64,000 nt of DNA, from IMG/VR virus record IMGVR_UViG_3300032323_002772, positions 1-64,000 of that record; one strand, given 5' to 3'. This DNA is from a virus. Below, in pieces: positions 25,662 to 32,522 of this stretch (within the stretch, counting starts at the first letter, position 1; each line of letters begins with the position of its first letter). The notes below the pieces were generated by a model that saw only the letters and a list, made by a program, of their open reading frames with translations, was not told the DNA's origin and made no database searches. The translations under genes were made by a program, and so were the position numbers.

Positions 25662-26525
25662 ATGAAAAAAGCAGTTTTATCATTATCAGGTGGAATGGAC
25701 AGTAGTTCATTATTGTTACACCTATTAGCTAACGGCTATGAAGTAACAGCATTAGGTTTCGATTATGGCCAGAAACACAAAGTAGAATTAGAACGTGCTA
25801 CATCATTAGTACAGTACGTTAACGAAAAGAATTGTGGATGTGGTGGTAAACCTATCTATGGAAATATAACTTTCCAAATCATCAAATTAGATGGTTTATC
25901 ACAATTACTAAACTCATCTTTAGTAACTGGTGGAAGTGATGTACCAGAGGGACACTACGAACAGGACAACATGAAAGAAACAGTTGTACCTAACAGAAAT
26001 AAAATATTTAGTTCATTGATTCAAGCAGTAGCATTATCAGTTGCAACTAAGAATATTGGTGATGATTGTGCTGTAGGAGAGCCAGTAGCGATTGCGATGG
26101 GGATCCATGCTGGTGATCATGCTATTTATCCTGATTGTAGACAAGAGTTCCGTGATGTTGATTTTGAAGCATTTAAAGCAGGTAATTGGGATGCTGACTT
26201 AGTATACCATTACACTCCATACCTTGAAGTTAATAAATTTGATATTTTAGAGGACGGGCAAAAATCTTGTGATATCTTGGGTCTCGATTTTAATGAAGTA
26301 TATAAGCGTACAAATACATCTTATAAACCAATCTACTATTGCCAAGGTGATGAATTCGGAGAATGGTTCTCAGATTACAAGTCAGCAGCATCAGTAGAAC
26401 GTATTGAAGCATTTATTAAATTAGGACATCCTGATCCTGTAGAATATGCTGATGAAACAGGACCAGTAACATGGGAAGTAGCTAAGGCTCATGTAGAAAA
26501 AGTATTAGCTGAACACAATTCGTAA
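25662..26525 (+). CDS. queC: 7-cyano-7-deazaguanine synthase-like protein (QueC)
   Basis: 287 residues, longer than typical QueC (~230). The ATP pyrophosphatase loop SGGMDSS is at 9-15, VPNRN and the HAGDHAIYPDCRQEF segment follow, and the C-terminal SVERIEAF corresponds to the family's VxR end. QueC converts carboxydeazaguanine to preQ0. In E. coli four Cys bind zinc near the C-terminus; here the aligned positions are Ser220, Asp238, Ser241 and Ser244. A new NCGCGG insertion (Cys58, Cys60) is present. The ATP site is intact, so activity is plausible despite the lost zinc site. Confidence 0.85.
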   Translation: MKKAVLSLSGGMDSSSLLLHLLANGYEVTALGFDYGQKHKVELERATSLVQYVNEKNCGCGGKPIYGNITFQIIKLDGLSQLLNSSLVTGGSDVPEGHYEQDNMKETVVPNRNKIFSSLIQAVALSVATKNIGDDCAVGEPVAIAMGIHAGDHAIYPDCRQEFRDVDFEAFKAGNWDADLVYHYTPYLEVNKFDILEDGQKSCDILGLDFNEVYKRTNTSYKPIYYCQGDEFGEWFSDYKSAASVERIEAFIKLGHPDPVEYADETGPVTWEVAKAHVEKVLAEHNS

Positions 26526-26544
26526 ACAAAAATCAAATATAGTT

Positions 26545-26781
26545 ATGAGTTATCAAACTAAGGTTCGTGCGAACTACCTTAACCGCACAGCAAAATTGTC
26601 ATTCTTCACACACCGTCAACGCACTGGTGATTTGACAAGATTGTCTGAAGAAACAGGTTATTCAGTTAGCCACTTGTCAAACATTACAAGTTTGAGACGT
26701 AGAGTAACAGATGAGATTGCTAATGCAATGTACATGTTAACACGTCGTCGTATGAAAAACACTGAATTCGCTCAAGCGTAA
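26545..26781 (+). CDS. Small helix-turn-helix DNA-binding protein
   Basis: 78 residues, very basic. Residues ~22-60 (QRTGDLTRLSEETGYSVSHL, then NITSLRRRVTDEIANAMY) look like a helix-turn-helix of the XRE / LacI type, with a GYSVSHLSNI recognition helix. It ends just before a strong terminator and could regulate the modification genes. The target is unknown. Confidence 0.7.
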   Translation: MSYQTKVRANYLNRTAKLSFFTHRQRTGDLTRLSEETGYSVSHLSNITSLRRRVTDEIANAMYMLTRRRMKNTEFAQA

Positions 26782-26789
26782 TTCACCCA

Positions 26790-26821
26790 ACATCCACCCC
26801 TAAAAAGGTGGATGTTTTTTT
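26790..26821 (+). terminator. Rho-independent terminator
   Basis: ACATCCACC pairs with GGTGGATGT around CCTAAAAA, followed directly by a run of T. A strong terminator that ends the queD-HTH block. Confidence 0.9.
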
Positions 26822-26832
26822 AATTTATTATT

Positions 26833-26955
26833 ATGCATGAAATATTACATATATTAGGACTATGTGGAGATAAACATCCGAGTGTCATCGCTGTAATTAG
26901 TGAGTGGCATAATTTTAGTCCTATATTCAATTATATAAAAACATTATTTAAATGA
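26833..26955 (+). CDS. Short ORF coupled to queE (40 residues)
   Basis: MHEILHILGLCGDKHPSV opens a 40-residue reading frame whose TGA overlaps the queE ATG (ATGA, 26952-26955). It is the first ORF after the terminator, so it may be a real small protein or a leader that sets translation of queE. No family recognised. Confidence 0.5.
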   Translation: MHEILHILGLCGDKHPSVIAVISEWHNFSPIFNYIKTLFK

Positions 26956-27791
26956 GCAAAATTGATCCACATAAACTACTAATCAGTAGTGATTTCTACA
27001 CTGTGCAGGGTGAAGGTATTTCATCAGGCGTTCCTTCATACTTCGTACGTTTTGGTATTTGCAACCTAACTTGCGGTATGAGTAGAGCATTTACTAACCA
27101 ATTAATGAAAGATAAGAATCTAGAAGACGGTGAAATCTTCGAAGGTGATCTACATAAGGAAGGTAAAGCAACCTGGACTTGTGACTCTACATCTCAGTGG
27201 TTATGGAGAGGTGAAGATAAAGAGTTCGATTATCTAATTAATCGTTGGAAAGAAGAAGGCGTATACGACTACATTAAAGATGGTTCTGTTCATATTATCT
27301 GGACTGGTGGTGAACCAACAATTAAAGGGCACCAAGAATCAATCGTTAACTTTACTAATTATTGGTTGAGTAGATATCTTGATAGAAATGATGTAACACC
27401 GTTCTATGAAATAGAAACTAATGGTACAATTGTAATTGAAGAACCATTATTCGTAATGTTGGATCAGATTAACTGTTCACCTAAGTTAAATAACTCAGGT
27501 ATGACTGAGAAACAACGTATTGTTCCTGCTGCTATCAAGCGTATTATGGAACATAAAAACTATCAGTTTAAGTTCGTTATCAGCACAGAAGAAGATGTAC
27601 AAGAATTATTCCGTGACTTCATAGTACCATTTAATATACCGCTTAAAAACGTTGTTTGTATGCCTGGCTTAGACGATGCTGCTAACTTTGAAGAGCGTAC
27701 TCAGTTCTGTCTTGAAATGGCTAAGAAGTATAGATTCCGTGGTTTAACTAGATTGCATATTGCAGCTTGGAATAAAACATTAAACGTATAA
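26952..27791 (+). CDS. queE: 7-carboxy-7-deazaguanine synthase-like radical SAM protein (QueE)
   Basis: 279 residues. Starts with the QueE-type FYTVQGEGISSGVPSYFVRF, followed by CNLTC (Cys37, Cys41) and then WTCDST (Cys77). The radical SAM cluster is thus CX3C-X35-C, with an insertion between the second and third Cys; QueE enzymes are known to vary here. IWTGGEPT is the SAM-binding GGE motif, followed by YEIETNGT. QueE contracts the pterin ring to carboxydeazaguanine. All three Cys are present, so it should be functional. Confidence 0.88.
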   Translation: MSKIDPHKLLISSDFYTVQGEGISSGVPSYFVRFGICNLTCGMSRAFTNQLMKDKNLEDGEIFEGDLHKEGKATWTCDSTSQWLWRGEDKEFDYLINRWKEEGVYDYIKDGSVHIIWTGGEPTIKGHQESIVNFTNYWLSRYLDRNDVTPFYEIETNGTIVIEEPLFVMLDQINCSPKLNNSGMTEKQRIVPAAIKRIMEHKNYQFKFVISTEEDVQELFRDFIVPFNIPLKNVVCMPGLDDAANFEERTQFCLEMAKKYRFRGLTRLHIAAWNKTLNV

Positions 27792-27799
27792 TATGGAAA
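27774..27799 (+). repeat. Gene-junction repeat, copy 1
   Basis: AAAACATTAAACGTATAATA followed by TGGAAA: spans the queE stop and the start of the next gene. An identical 26-base copy lies at 27964 and a one-mismatch copy at 28135. Confidence 0.85.
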
Positions 27800-27981
27800 C
27801 TTTAGAAATAAGAATTAAATCTAGCTATTTAGAAGGTGAACTAGTCGTAAAATTAAATTCAGAAGAGAGTGATATAGAAAATATTCGTAAAGAAATTATG
27901 TCTATTATTATAAAAGAAAGTGACAGAATTGCTCAAGGTAAACCATCATATGAAGAATTAATAAAAACATTAAACGTATAA
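27793..27981 (+). CDS. Small hypothetical protein (cassette 1)
   Basis: 62 residues: a beta-like start (METLEIRIKSSYLEGELVVK) then an acidic helix and the end YEELIKTLNV. The last residues KTLNV are the same as those of QueE because the repeat covers the stop. It is the first of two tiny genes bounded by the junction repeat. Function unknown. Confidence 0.65.
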   Translation: METLEIRIKSSYLEGELVVKLNSEESDIENIRKEIMSIIIKESDRIAQGKPSYEELIKTLNV

Positions 27982-27989
27982 TATGGAAA
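27964..27989 (+). repeat. Gene-junction repeat, copy 2
   Basis: Identical to copy 1 at 27774-27799 over 26 bases; spans the stop of cassette 1 and the start of cassette 2. Confidence 0.85.
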
Positions 27990-28144
27990 ATATAATAGAA
28001 GTAAAATTTTGGATGGAACTTGAAACTACAGTAGATAATATGAATGAATTTACTAAAAGTGAAGATTATAGATTAGTAGCTGAAATACTTAAAAAGCATT
28101 CTATTGATGCAGTTATTTGCTCTAAAGTAAAACCAAAACATTAA
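27983..28144 (+). CDS. Small hypothetical protein (cassette 2)
   Basis: 53 residues beginning MENIIEVKFWMELETTVDNM, helical, ending in a basic KVKPKH. It is bounded by the second and third copies of the junction repeat and follows the previous small gene after one base. No family recognised. Confidence 0.6.
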   Translation: MENIIEVKFWMELETTVDNMNEFTKSEDYRLVAEILKKHSIDAVICSKVKPKH

Positions 28145-28160
28145 ACATATAATATGGAAA
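28135..28160 (+). repeat. Gene-junction repeat, copy 3 (one mismatch)
   Basis: Same 26-base unit with one G-to-A change (AAACATAT in place of AAACGTAT), spanning the stop of cassette 2; the next ATG is at 28154. Confidence 0.8.
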
Positions 28161-28387
28161 AAGATCATTGTATATTATGTGGTGTGGAAACCATATATGA
28201 CAAATCAACTCACGTTGATATGAGGCTTGGCTATATTGAAGGTGCTGGCCAATTATGTCCTAAATGTTATGAAGCAGGAACATACCGCAACCATATTCTA
28301 GTACCAGAATGGTTAGTTGAAAAGAATCCTAATAATCAAGAGTTGGGAGCCAAAGTAAGGGCATTATATTTCGAAAGTAAAAAATAA
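28154..28387 (+). CDS. Small zinc-finger-like protein
   Basis: 77 residues with CILCG near the N-terminus and CPKCYE about 28 residues later, a CxxC...CxxC zinc-binding pair. Between them is THVDMRLGYIEGAGQL. Similar four-Cys proteins are frequent in phage early regions. It lies directly before folE. Role unknown. Confidence 0.7.
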   Translation: MEKDHCILCGVETIYDKSTHVDMRLGYIEGAGQLCPKCYEAGTYRNHILVPEWLVEKNPNNQELGAKVRALYFESKK

Positions 28388-28391
28388 ATAA

Positions 28392-29024
28392 ATGGAATTA
28401 TTAAAGAAATCAAATGGTAGTTTAGCTCGTACACCAGAACAAGTGGAGCAAATGATTAATAATGCATCTGAAGCGTATGCTCAGTTCCTTACAGCAGTAG
28501 GATTTGACTACAAAGCAGATAGACAAACTGAAGATACACCTCGTCGTGTAGCTAAAGCGTGGTTAAAGGACTTAATCGTAGGTAGTATTAGTGATGAACC
28601 AAACATTACAGTATTCCCTAATGATGAAGGTTATAGTGGATTAGTAATTCAATCAGGTATTCCTATCGTTAGTATGTGTGCACATCACAACTTAGCCTTT
28701 ACAGGTTATGCTACTGTGGCTTACGTACCAGGCGAAAACGTTATTGGTTTAAGTAAATTAAACCGTATTGTAGAATGGTTTAGCCGCAGACCACAAATGC
28801 AAGAATCATTAACACAACAAATTCATGATTACATTGCTGATAAAATGTCATGTGAATCAGTAGCAGTTAGTATTGCTTGTAAGCACACATGTTGCTCACA
28901 TAGAGGTATTAAACATCCATCTGTAATGACTACAAATAAGTTTAGTGGTGTGTTTATGGAAAAAGATAATTTAATTAGAGAAGAATTCTTACACGCGATT
29001 GAAGTAAATGGAACAAAATTTTAA
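28392..29024 (+). CDS. folE: GTP cyclohydrolase I
   Basis: 210 residues, normal size. Core motifs: QTEDTPRRVAKAW, SMCAHHNLAFTG (zinc Cys and substrate His), YVPGENVIGLSKLNRIV and CKHTCCSHRGI (second zinc Cys). It converts GTP to dihydroneopterin triphosphate, the substrate of QueD, so it feeds the phage preQ0 pathway. All catalytic residues expected of the family can be seen. Confidence 0.95.
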   Translation: MELLKKSNGSLARTPEQVEQMINNASEAYAQFLTAVGFDYKADRQTEDTPRRVAKAWLKDLIVGSISDEPNITVFPNDEGYSGLVIQSGIPIVSMCAHHNLAFTGYATVAYVPGENVIGLSKLNRIVEWFSRRPQMQESLTQQIHDYIADKMSCESVAVSIACKHTCCSHRGIKHPSVMTTNKFSGVFMEKDNLIREEFLHAIEVNGTKF

Positions 29025-29025
29025 T

Positions 29026-29418
29026 ATGAACAAAAGATTTATTACCTGGGACTATATTGAGACTGCTGTGGATAACATAGCATCTCAAGTAGAATCCAGT
29101 GGGCTAGATATTCAATATATATTTGGAATGCCTAGAGGAGGATTAATACCTGCTGTAATGTTATCTCATAAATTAAACATTCCACTATTTAAATTTGGAA
29201 TGGTATTAAATAATAAAGTACTGATAGTAGATGATATTTGCGATTCAGGACTAACATTACACAAGTATAATGTTCCAACAGCAGCAATTCACACAAAAGA
29301 AACTGCATCTATACAACCAACATTCTACTATGAAATAGTAGATAAAGATTGGATAAATTATCCATGGGAGAGAGCAGATTCAAAAACAATACAAGATTAT
29401 GCAACCAAAGGAGAGTAA
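29026..29418 (+). CDS. Phosphoribosyltransferase
   Basis: 130 residues from ATG 29026; the longer reading from 29008 overlaps folE. IFGMPRGGLIPAVMLSHKL is the pyrophosphate loop and KVLIVDDICDSGLTL is the PRPP-binding motif of type I phosphoribosyltransferases (Gpt/Hpt type). It could salvage purines or handle a modified base linked to the deazaguanine pathway. Substrate is not predictable from motifs. Confidence 0.88.
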   Translation: MNKRFITWDYIETAVDNIASQVESSGLDIQYIFGMPRGGLIPAVMLSHKLNIPLFKFGMVLNNKVLIVDDICDSGLTLHKYNVPTAAIHTKETASIQPTFYYEIVDKDWINYPWERADSKTIQDYATKGE

Positions 29419-29560
29419 AACAAGTAGACACTTTAGAATAAGTGTATTAAAATCAGGCATCAGAATGATTGGATGTGGTGTATTAATGTTTGGAAATGTA
29501 TTTGCAGCAGGATGTTTACTCTTTGCAGCTGAATGTTTCGGAATACTAGAAGAACTATAA
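29399..29560 (+). CDS. Small membrane protein
   Basis: 53 residues in a frame overlapping the end of the phosphoribosyltransferase gene by 20 bases; its TAA shares a base with the next ATG at 29560. A polar basic N-terminus (QPKESKTSRHFRISVLKSG) is followed by a hydrophobic stretch (MIGCGVLMFGNVFAAGCLLF). It would be single-pass. The tight overlaps on both sides support that it is translated. Confidence 0.6.
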   Translation: MQPKESKTSRHFRISVLKSGIRMIGCGVLMFGNVFAAGCLLFAAECFGILEEL

Positions 29561-30225
29561 TGAAGAAAATCATATTTTGCCTCCCAGGCCGAGAATTTAG
29601 TGGTCGTTTCCTACAAGCATGGACTGAATTGGTTTATGCTTGCTTATCAAATGGCATCCAACCAATAATGTCACAGCATTATTCTCCATTACTGTATTAC
29701 GTTCGTAATATGTGTTTAGGAGGTGATAATACTCAAGGCATCACTCAAAAACCATTTCAAGGTCAAGTTGATTATGACTATATAATGTGGATTGATTCTG
29801 ATATTGTATTTACACCTGATCAATTATTCAAATTGATTGATAATGATAAAGATATTGTTAGTGGCTTATATAAAATGCAAAACAATACTCACTACGCTAC
29901 TGTAGAGAAGTGGGATGATAATTTCTTCTTAAAGCATGGTAGCTATGAGTTTCTAACTCCTGAAATGGTATCTAAAAAGAAAGATCTATTCCCTGTAGCA
30001 TACACTGGCTTTGGCTGGATGTTAATGAAGAAAGGTGTATTTGAATCATTAGAATACCCATGGTTTCAGCCAACATGGAAAGAATACGAGCATAATGGTA
30101 AACACATAAGAGAGTTTACAATGGAAGATGTCGCGTTCTGCGATTTAATTCAACGAAAAGGATATCAAATATTCATTGATCCTGAAATAGTAGTTGGTCA
30201 CGAAAAAATGATGGTATTAATATAA
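29560..30225 (+). CDS. Glycosyltransferase family 2-like protein (first of tandem pair)
   Basis: 221 residues from ATG 29560 (an upstream in-frame ATG at 29533 lies inside the preceding gene). IMWIDSDIVFTPDQLFKLID carries the DSD metal-binding motif of GT-A glycosyltransferases. The C-terminal half has FTMEDVAFCDLIQRKG, the conserved ED helix, and ends with a basic-hydrophobic tail. It shares layout with the next gene and probably arose by duplication. Target may be modified phage DNA bases or surface glycans. Confidence 0.8.
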   Translation: MKKIIFCLPGREFSGRFLQAWTELVYACLSNGIQPIMSQHYSPLLYYVRNMCLGGDNTQGITQKPFQGQVDYDYIMWIDSDIVFTPDQLFKLIDNDKDIVSGLYKMQNNTHYATVEKWDDNFFLKHGSYEFLTPEMVSKKKDLFPVAYTGFGWMLMKKGVFESLEYPWFQPTWKEYEHNGKHIREFTMEDVAFCDLIQRKGYQIFIDPEIVVGHEKMMVLI

Positions 30226-30923
30226 TGAAAGTATTTATTCCTTTAATCTGCTACAACCATACCTGTAACACAGAATGGATGATGTCTATTCTTAAGCTAC
30301 TAAACTCAGCTAAAGAAACAGGATTAAATATGTCATTCTATCCTATATTCTTTGAAAGCCTAGTATCACGAGCTAGAAATGCAGCCGTTGCTCACTTCCT
30401 AGAAGATGAGGAAAATACTCACTTGTTATTTATAGATTCTGATATTATATTTGAACCCGAAGATGTTTATCGTTTGATTCAAGCTGATAAAGAAGTTATA
30501 GCAGGAATGTATCCTAAAAAATACATTGTATGGGATCGATTAAAGAAAAATCCTGATGCTGAACGTGTTGATTTTCCTATTGGAGGTGAAATTAAAGTAA
30601 CAGAAGACGATTTTATTGAATCTGGTTACTTACCAACAGGCTTCCTAATGATCAAACGTGAAGCAATATTAAAATTAATAGCAGAACATCCCGAACTAAA
30701 ATACAGAAATGATATTGATGGATATGGTTTTGATAATGATAATTTCTACAATCTATTCAATGCTGGGGTTAGAAACGGAATATACGAAAGTGAAGATTGG
30801 GGCTTCTGCTCATTATGGAAAGAATCAGGTGGTCAAGTATTAATACACCCAGATATAAACTTAAAGCATGTGGGATGGCACGAATACTCTGGTAACTTAG
30901 TAAATTATATATTTAAACAATAA
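30225..30923 (+). CDS. Glycosyltransferase family 2-like protein (second of tandem pair)
   Basis: 232 residues; its ATG overlaps the preceding stop. LLFIDSDIIFEPEDVYRLIQ is the GT-A DSD motif, followed by VIAGMYPKK, as in the neighbour (IVSGLYKMQ), and later a YESEDWGFCSLWKE acidic segment. The two proteins share the same fold and motif order, so they look like paralogues with perhaps sequential sugar transfer steps. Confidence 0.8.
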   Translation: MKVFIPLICYNHTCNTEWMMSILKLLNSAKETGLNMSFYPIFFESLVSRARNAAVAHFLEDEENTHLLFIDSDIIFEPEDVYRLIQADKEVIAGMYPKKYIVWDRLKKNPDAERVDFPIGGEIKVTEDDFIESGYLPTGFLMIKREAILKLIAEHPELKYRNDIDGYGFDNDNFYNLFNAGVRNGIYESEDWGFCSLWKESGGQVLIHPDINLKHVGWHEYSGNLVNYIFKQ

Positions 30924-30926
30924 AAT

Positions 30927-31454
30927 ATGTTAAACGCAAAACAAATCGTAGACGAGGGTCTATTACTATTAGAACACACACAAGGTAAACCTGCACAAGT
31001 AGGTTATGATTTATCAATTAAAGCAGTACAGAAAGTAGGATTTCCAAATACTACTTCCAACAATGATGATTATAGGATTGGTAAAGTATTAAAAGACAAA
31101 ACTGAATTAACAACATACACTCCACTAAAAGTAAGTGTAGTAGATGGAGTTGTGGGTTGGTTACTATATGAAGGTATTTATGATATTACATTCAATGAAG
31201 GTTGTAAAATACCTGATAATCGTGTAGCATTTATTAAGCAACGCTCATCATTATACCGTAATGGTGCAATCATCAATAGCCCTGTATTCGATCCAGGATT
31301 TGAAACTGAATTTATGGGTACATTAGTATATGTTTATGAAACAATATTCATTGAGAAGGATGCTCGCGTAGCACAAATTTACTTCCACGAATGTAACGGT
31401 GCTGAACTATACAATGGACAGTGGCAGAACGATAAGCAAAGAAATTCGCTATAA
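30927..31454 (+). CDS. dCTP deaminase / dUTPase-like protein
   Basis: 175 residues. QVGYDLSIKAVQ, IKQRSSLYRNGAII, VFDPGFETEFMGTLVY and RVAQIYFHEC with the C-terminal YNGQWQND are the ordered motifs of the trimeric dCTP deaminase / dUTPase superfamily. The RSS and DPG motifs are complete. It would produce dUMP or remove dUTP, supporting dTTP supply. Which activity dominates cannot be told by eye. Confidence 0.85.
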   Translation: MLNAKQIVDEGLLLLEHTQGKPAQVGYDLSIKAVQKVGFPNTTSNNDDYRIGKVLKDKTELTTYTPLKVSVVDGVVGWLLYEGIYDITFNEGCKIPDNRVAFIKQRSSLYRNGAIINSPVFDPGFETEFMGTLVYVYETIFIEKDARVAQIYFHECNGAELYNGQWQNDKQRNSL

Positions 31455-31462
31455 TATTTATA
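31453..31462 (+). promoter_or_regulatory. AATATTTAT-type element before Thr-tract protein
   Basis: AATATTTATA at the end of the deaminase gene, 13 bases before the start at 31476, identical to the elements before virion genes. Confidence 0.4.
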
Positions 31463-31475
31463 CGTAAATGTATAA

Positions 31476-32486
31476 ATGTCGTTAGAGTTAAGGAACGTTA
31501 ATGGTAATGGTTCTTTTGAATTAAAGAATATAAATAATAGTGGGTACTTCAGTTTAGCCTTTTCGGGCAGTGAGGTACCTACTACTACAACCACTACTAG
31601 TACAACTAGCACTACTACAACGGTTCCAACAACAACGACAACGACTACAACAACAACAACAACAACCACAACTACTACGAGTACAACAACTACTACCACT
31701 ACTATTATTCCTATTAGTGGATCTGTATTTACACAAATAAACACTATTATGCCTTATTTAAGAGCAAATAGTGGTAGTTTAAGAAATCCAAGTTTCTTTA
31801 CTTATTTCTTAGATGGCAATGCCTACTCTATAACAGATGGTGGTAACGATATGTTTGATGGAGGTAATTTTACTGCACCTTGGCTACGCAACAACACAAG
31901 CTATATAGCAGGTAATTCAATACCTACACCAACACCATCATTAAATTATAGTTCTCAATCATCTACATTAACTGATACTAACTTCTATTATGCTGCTTCA
32001 GGATATATTCCAGCAACAGGATCATTCCCAGCTGGTACTCAAAGCGGAATTTTCCATCCATTAACAATGATTGGTGCTAGAAGTGGATCAGGACCTATTG
32101 GATTCCAAAAGGCAGGTAATATTGGAGCTGATGGTGGTGGTTCCTTAATTACTGGAAGTATATATTCTGGATCTGTGGTAAATGGATTTACAGCACATGC
32201 TTTCTATCGCCAATCATTTGGTCAGTTATCCGATCCATCAATATGTGACGTTTATGTATTATTAGGTCATCCAAATTGGGGTTCTACATTTGATATAGTA
32301 GTATCTAGCTCAGTAGCTGGTACTCAACTTCAAGGTGCTGCTTTATACGCTACTGGTTCATCTAGTGAATTATTAGCAATGACTACATTGTTAAGTAGTC
32401 TTTCATCATCTGCAATACCATCTGGTAGTGTTAAAACAGTAGTTGATAATTACATTACATTAGTAAAAACAGTACTTAACTACTAA
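31476..32486 (+). CDS. Putative virion / fibre protein with long Thr tract
   Basis: 336 residues. A short N-terminal repeat-like section (ELRNVNGNGSFELKNINNSG) is followed, at about 35-75, by an almost pure Thr/Ser tract of ~40 residues. A Ser/Gly/Thr-rich globular region then runs to a helical end (VVDNYITLVKTVLNY). No enzymatic motif. The tract would be extended and open to O-glycosylation, and its DNA is an ACA/ACT/ACG-rich repeat prone to length change. The late-type element upstream supports a structural role although the gene lies among enzymes. Confidence 0.75.
   Translation: MSLELRNVNGNGSFELKNINNSGYFSLAFSGSEVPTTTTTTSTTSTTTTVPTTTTTTTTTTTTTTTTTSTTTTTTTIIPISGSVFTQINTIMPYLRANSGSLRNPSFFTYFLDGNAYSITDGGNDMFDGGNFTAPWLRNNTSYIAGNSIPTPTPSLNYSSQSSTLTDTNFYYAASGYIPATGSFPAGTQSGIFHPLTMIGARSGSGPIGFQKAGNIGADGGGSLITGSIYSGSVVNGFTAHAFYRQSFGQLSDPSICDVYVLLGHPNWGSTFDIVVSSSVAGTQLQGAALYATGSSSELLAMTTLLSSLSSSAIPSGSVKTVVDNYITLVKTVLNY
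31578..31708 (+). repeat. ACN-rich low-complexity repeat encoding poly-Thr
   Basis: About 130 bases of imperfect ACA/ACT/ACC/ACG triplets interrupted by AGT/AGC, within the gene at 31476. Purely in-frame triplet structure, so length changes by whole codons would be tolerated. Confidence 0.85.
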
Positions 32487-32518
32487 TTTGATTCTGTCAA
32501 GATAATATCTTATATTTA
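32487..32518 (+). promoter_or_regulatory. Promoter candidate directly before DNA polymerase
   Basis: TTTG at 32487-32490 and TATATTTA at 32511-32518 with 20 bases between. The element ends 4 bases before the ATG at 32523, so if it is used the mRNA would be leaderless or nearly so. Confidence 0.5.
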
Positions 32519-32522
32519 AGGT

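Noticed and set aside
31379-31744. Minus-strand frame of 121 codons with poly-Val
   Set aside because: It is the antisense of the ACN Thr repeat and the deaminase end.
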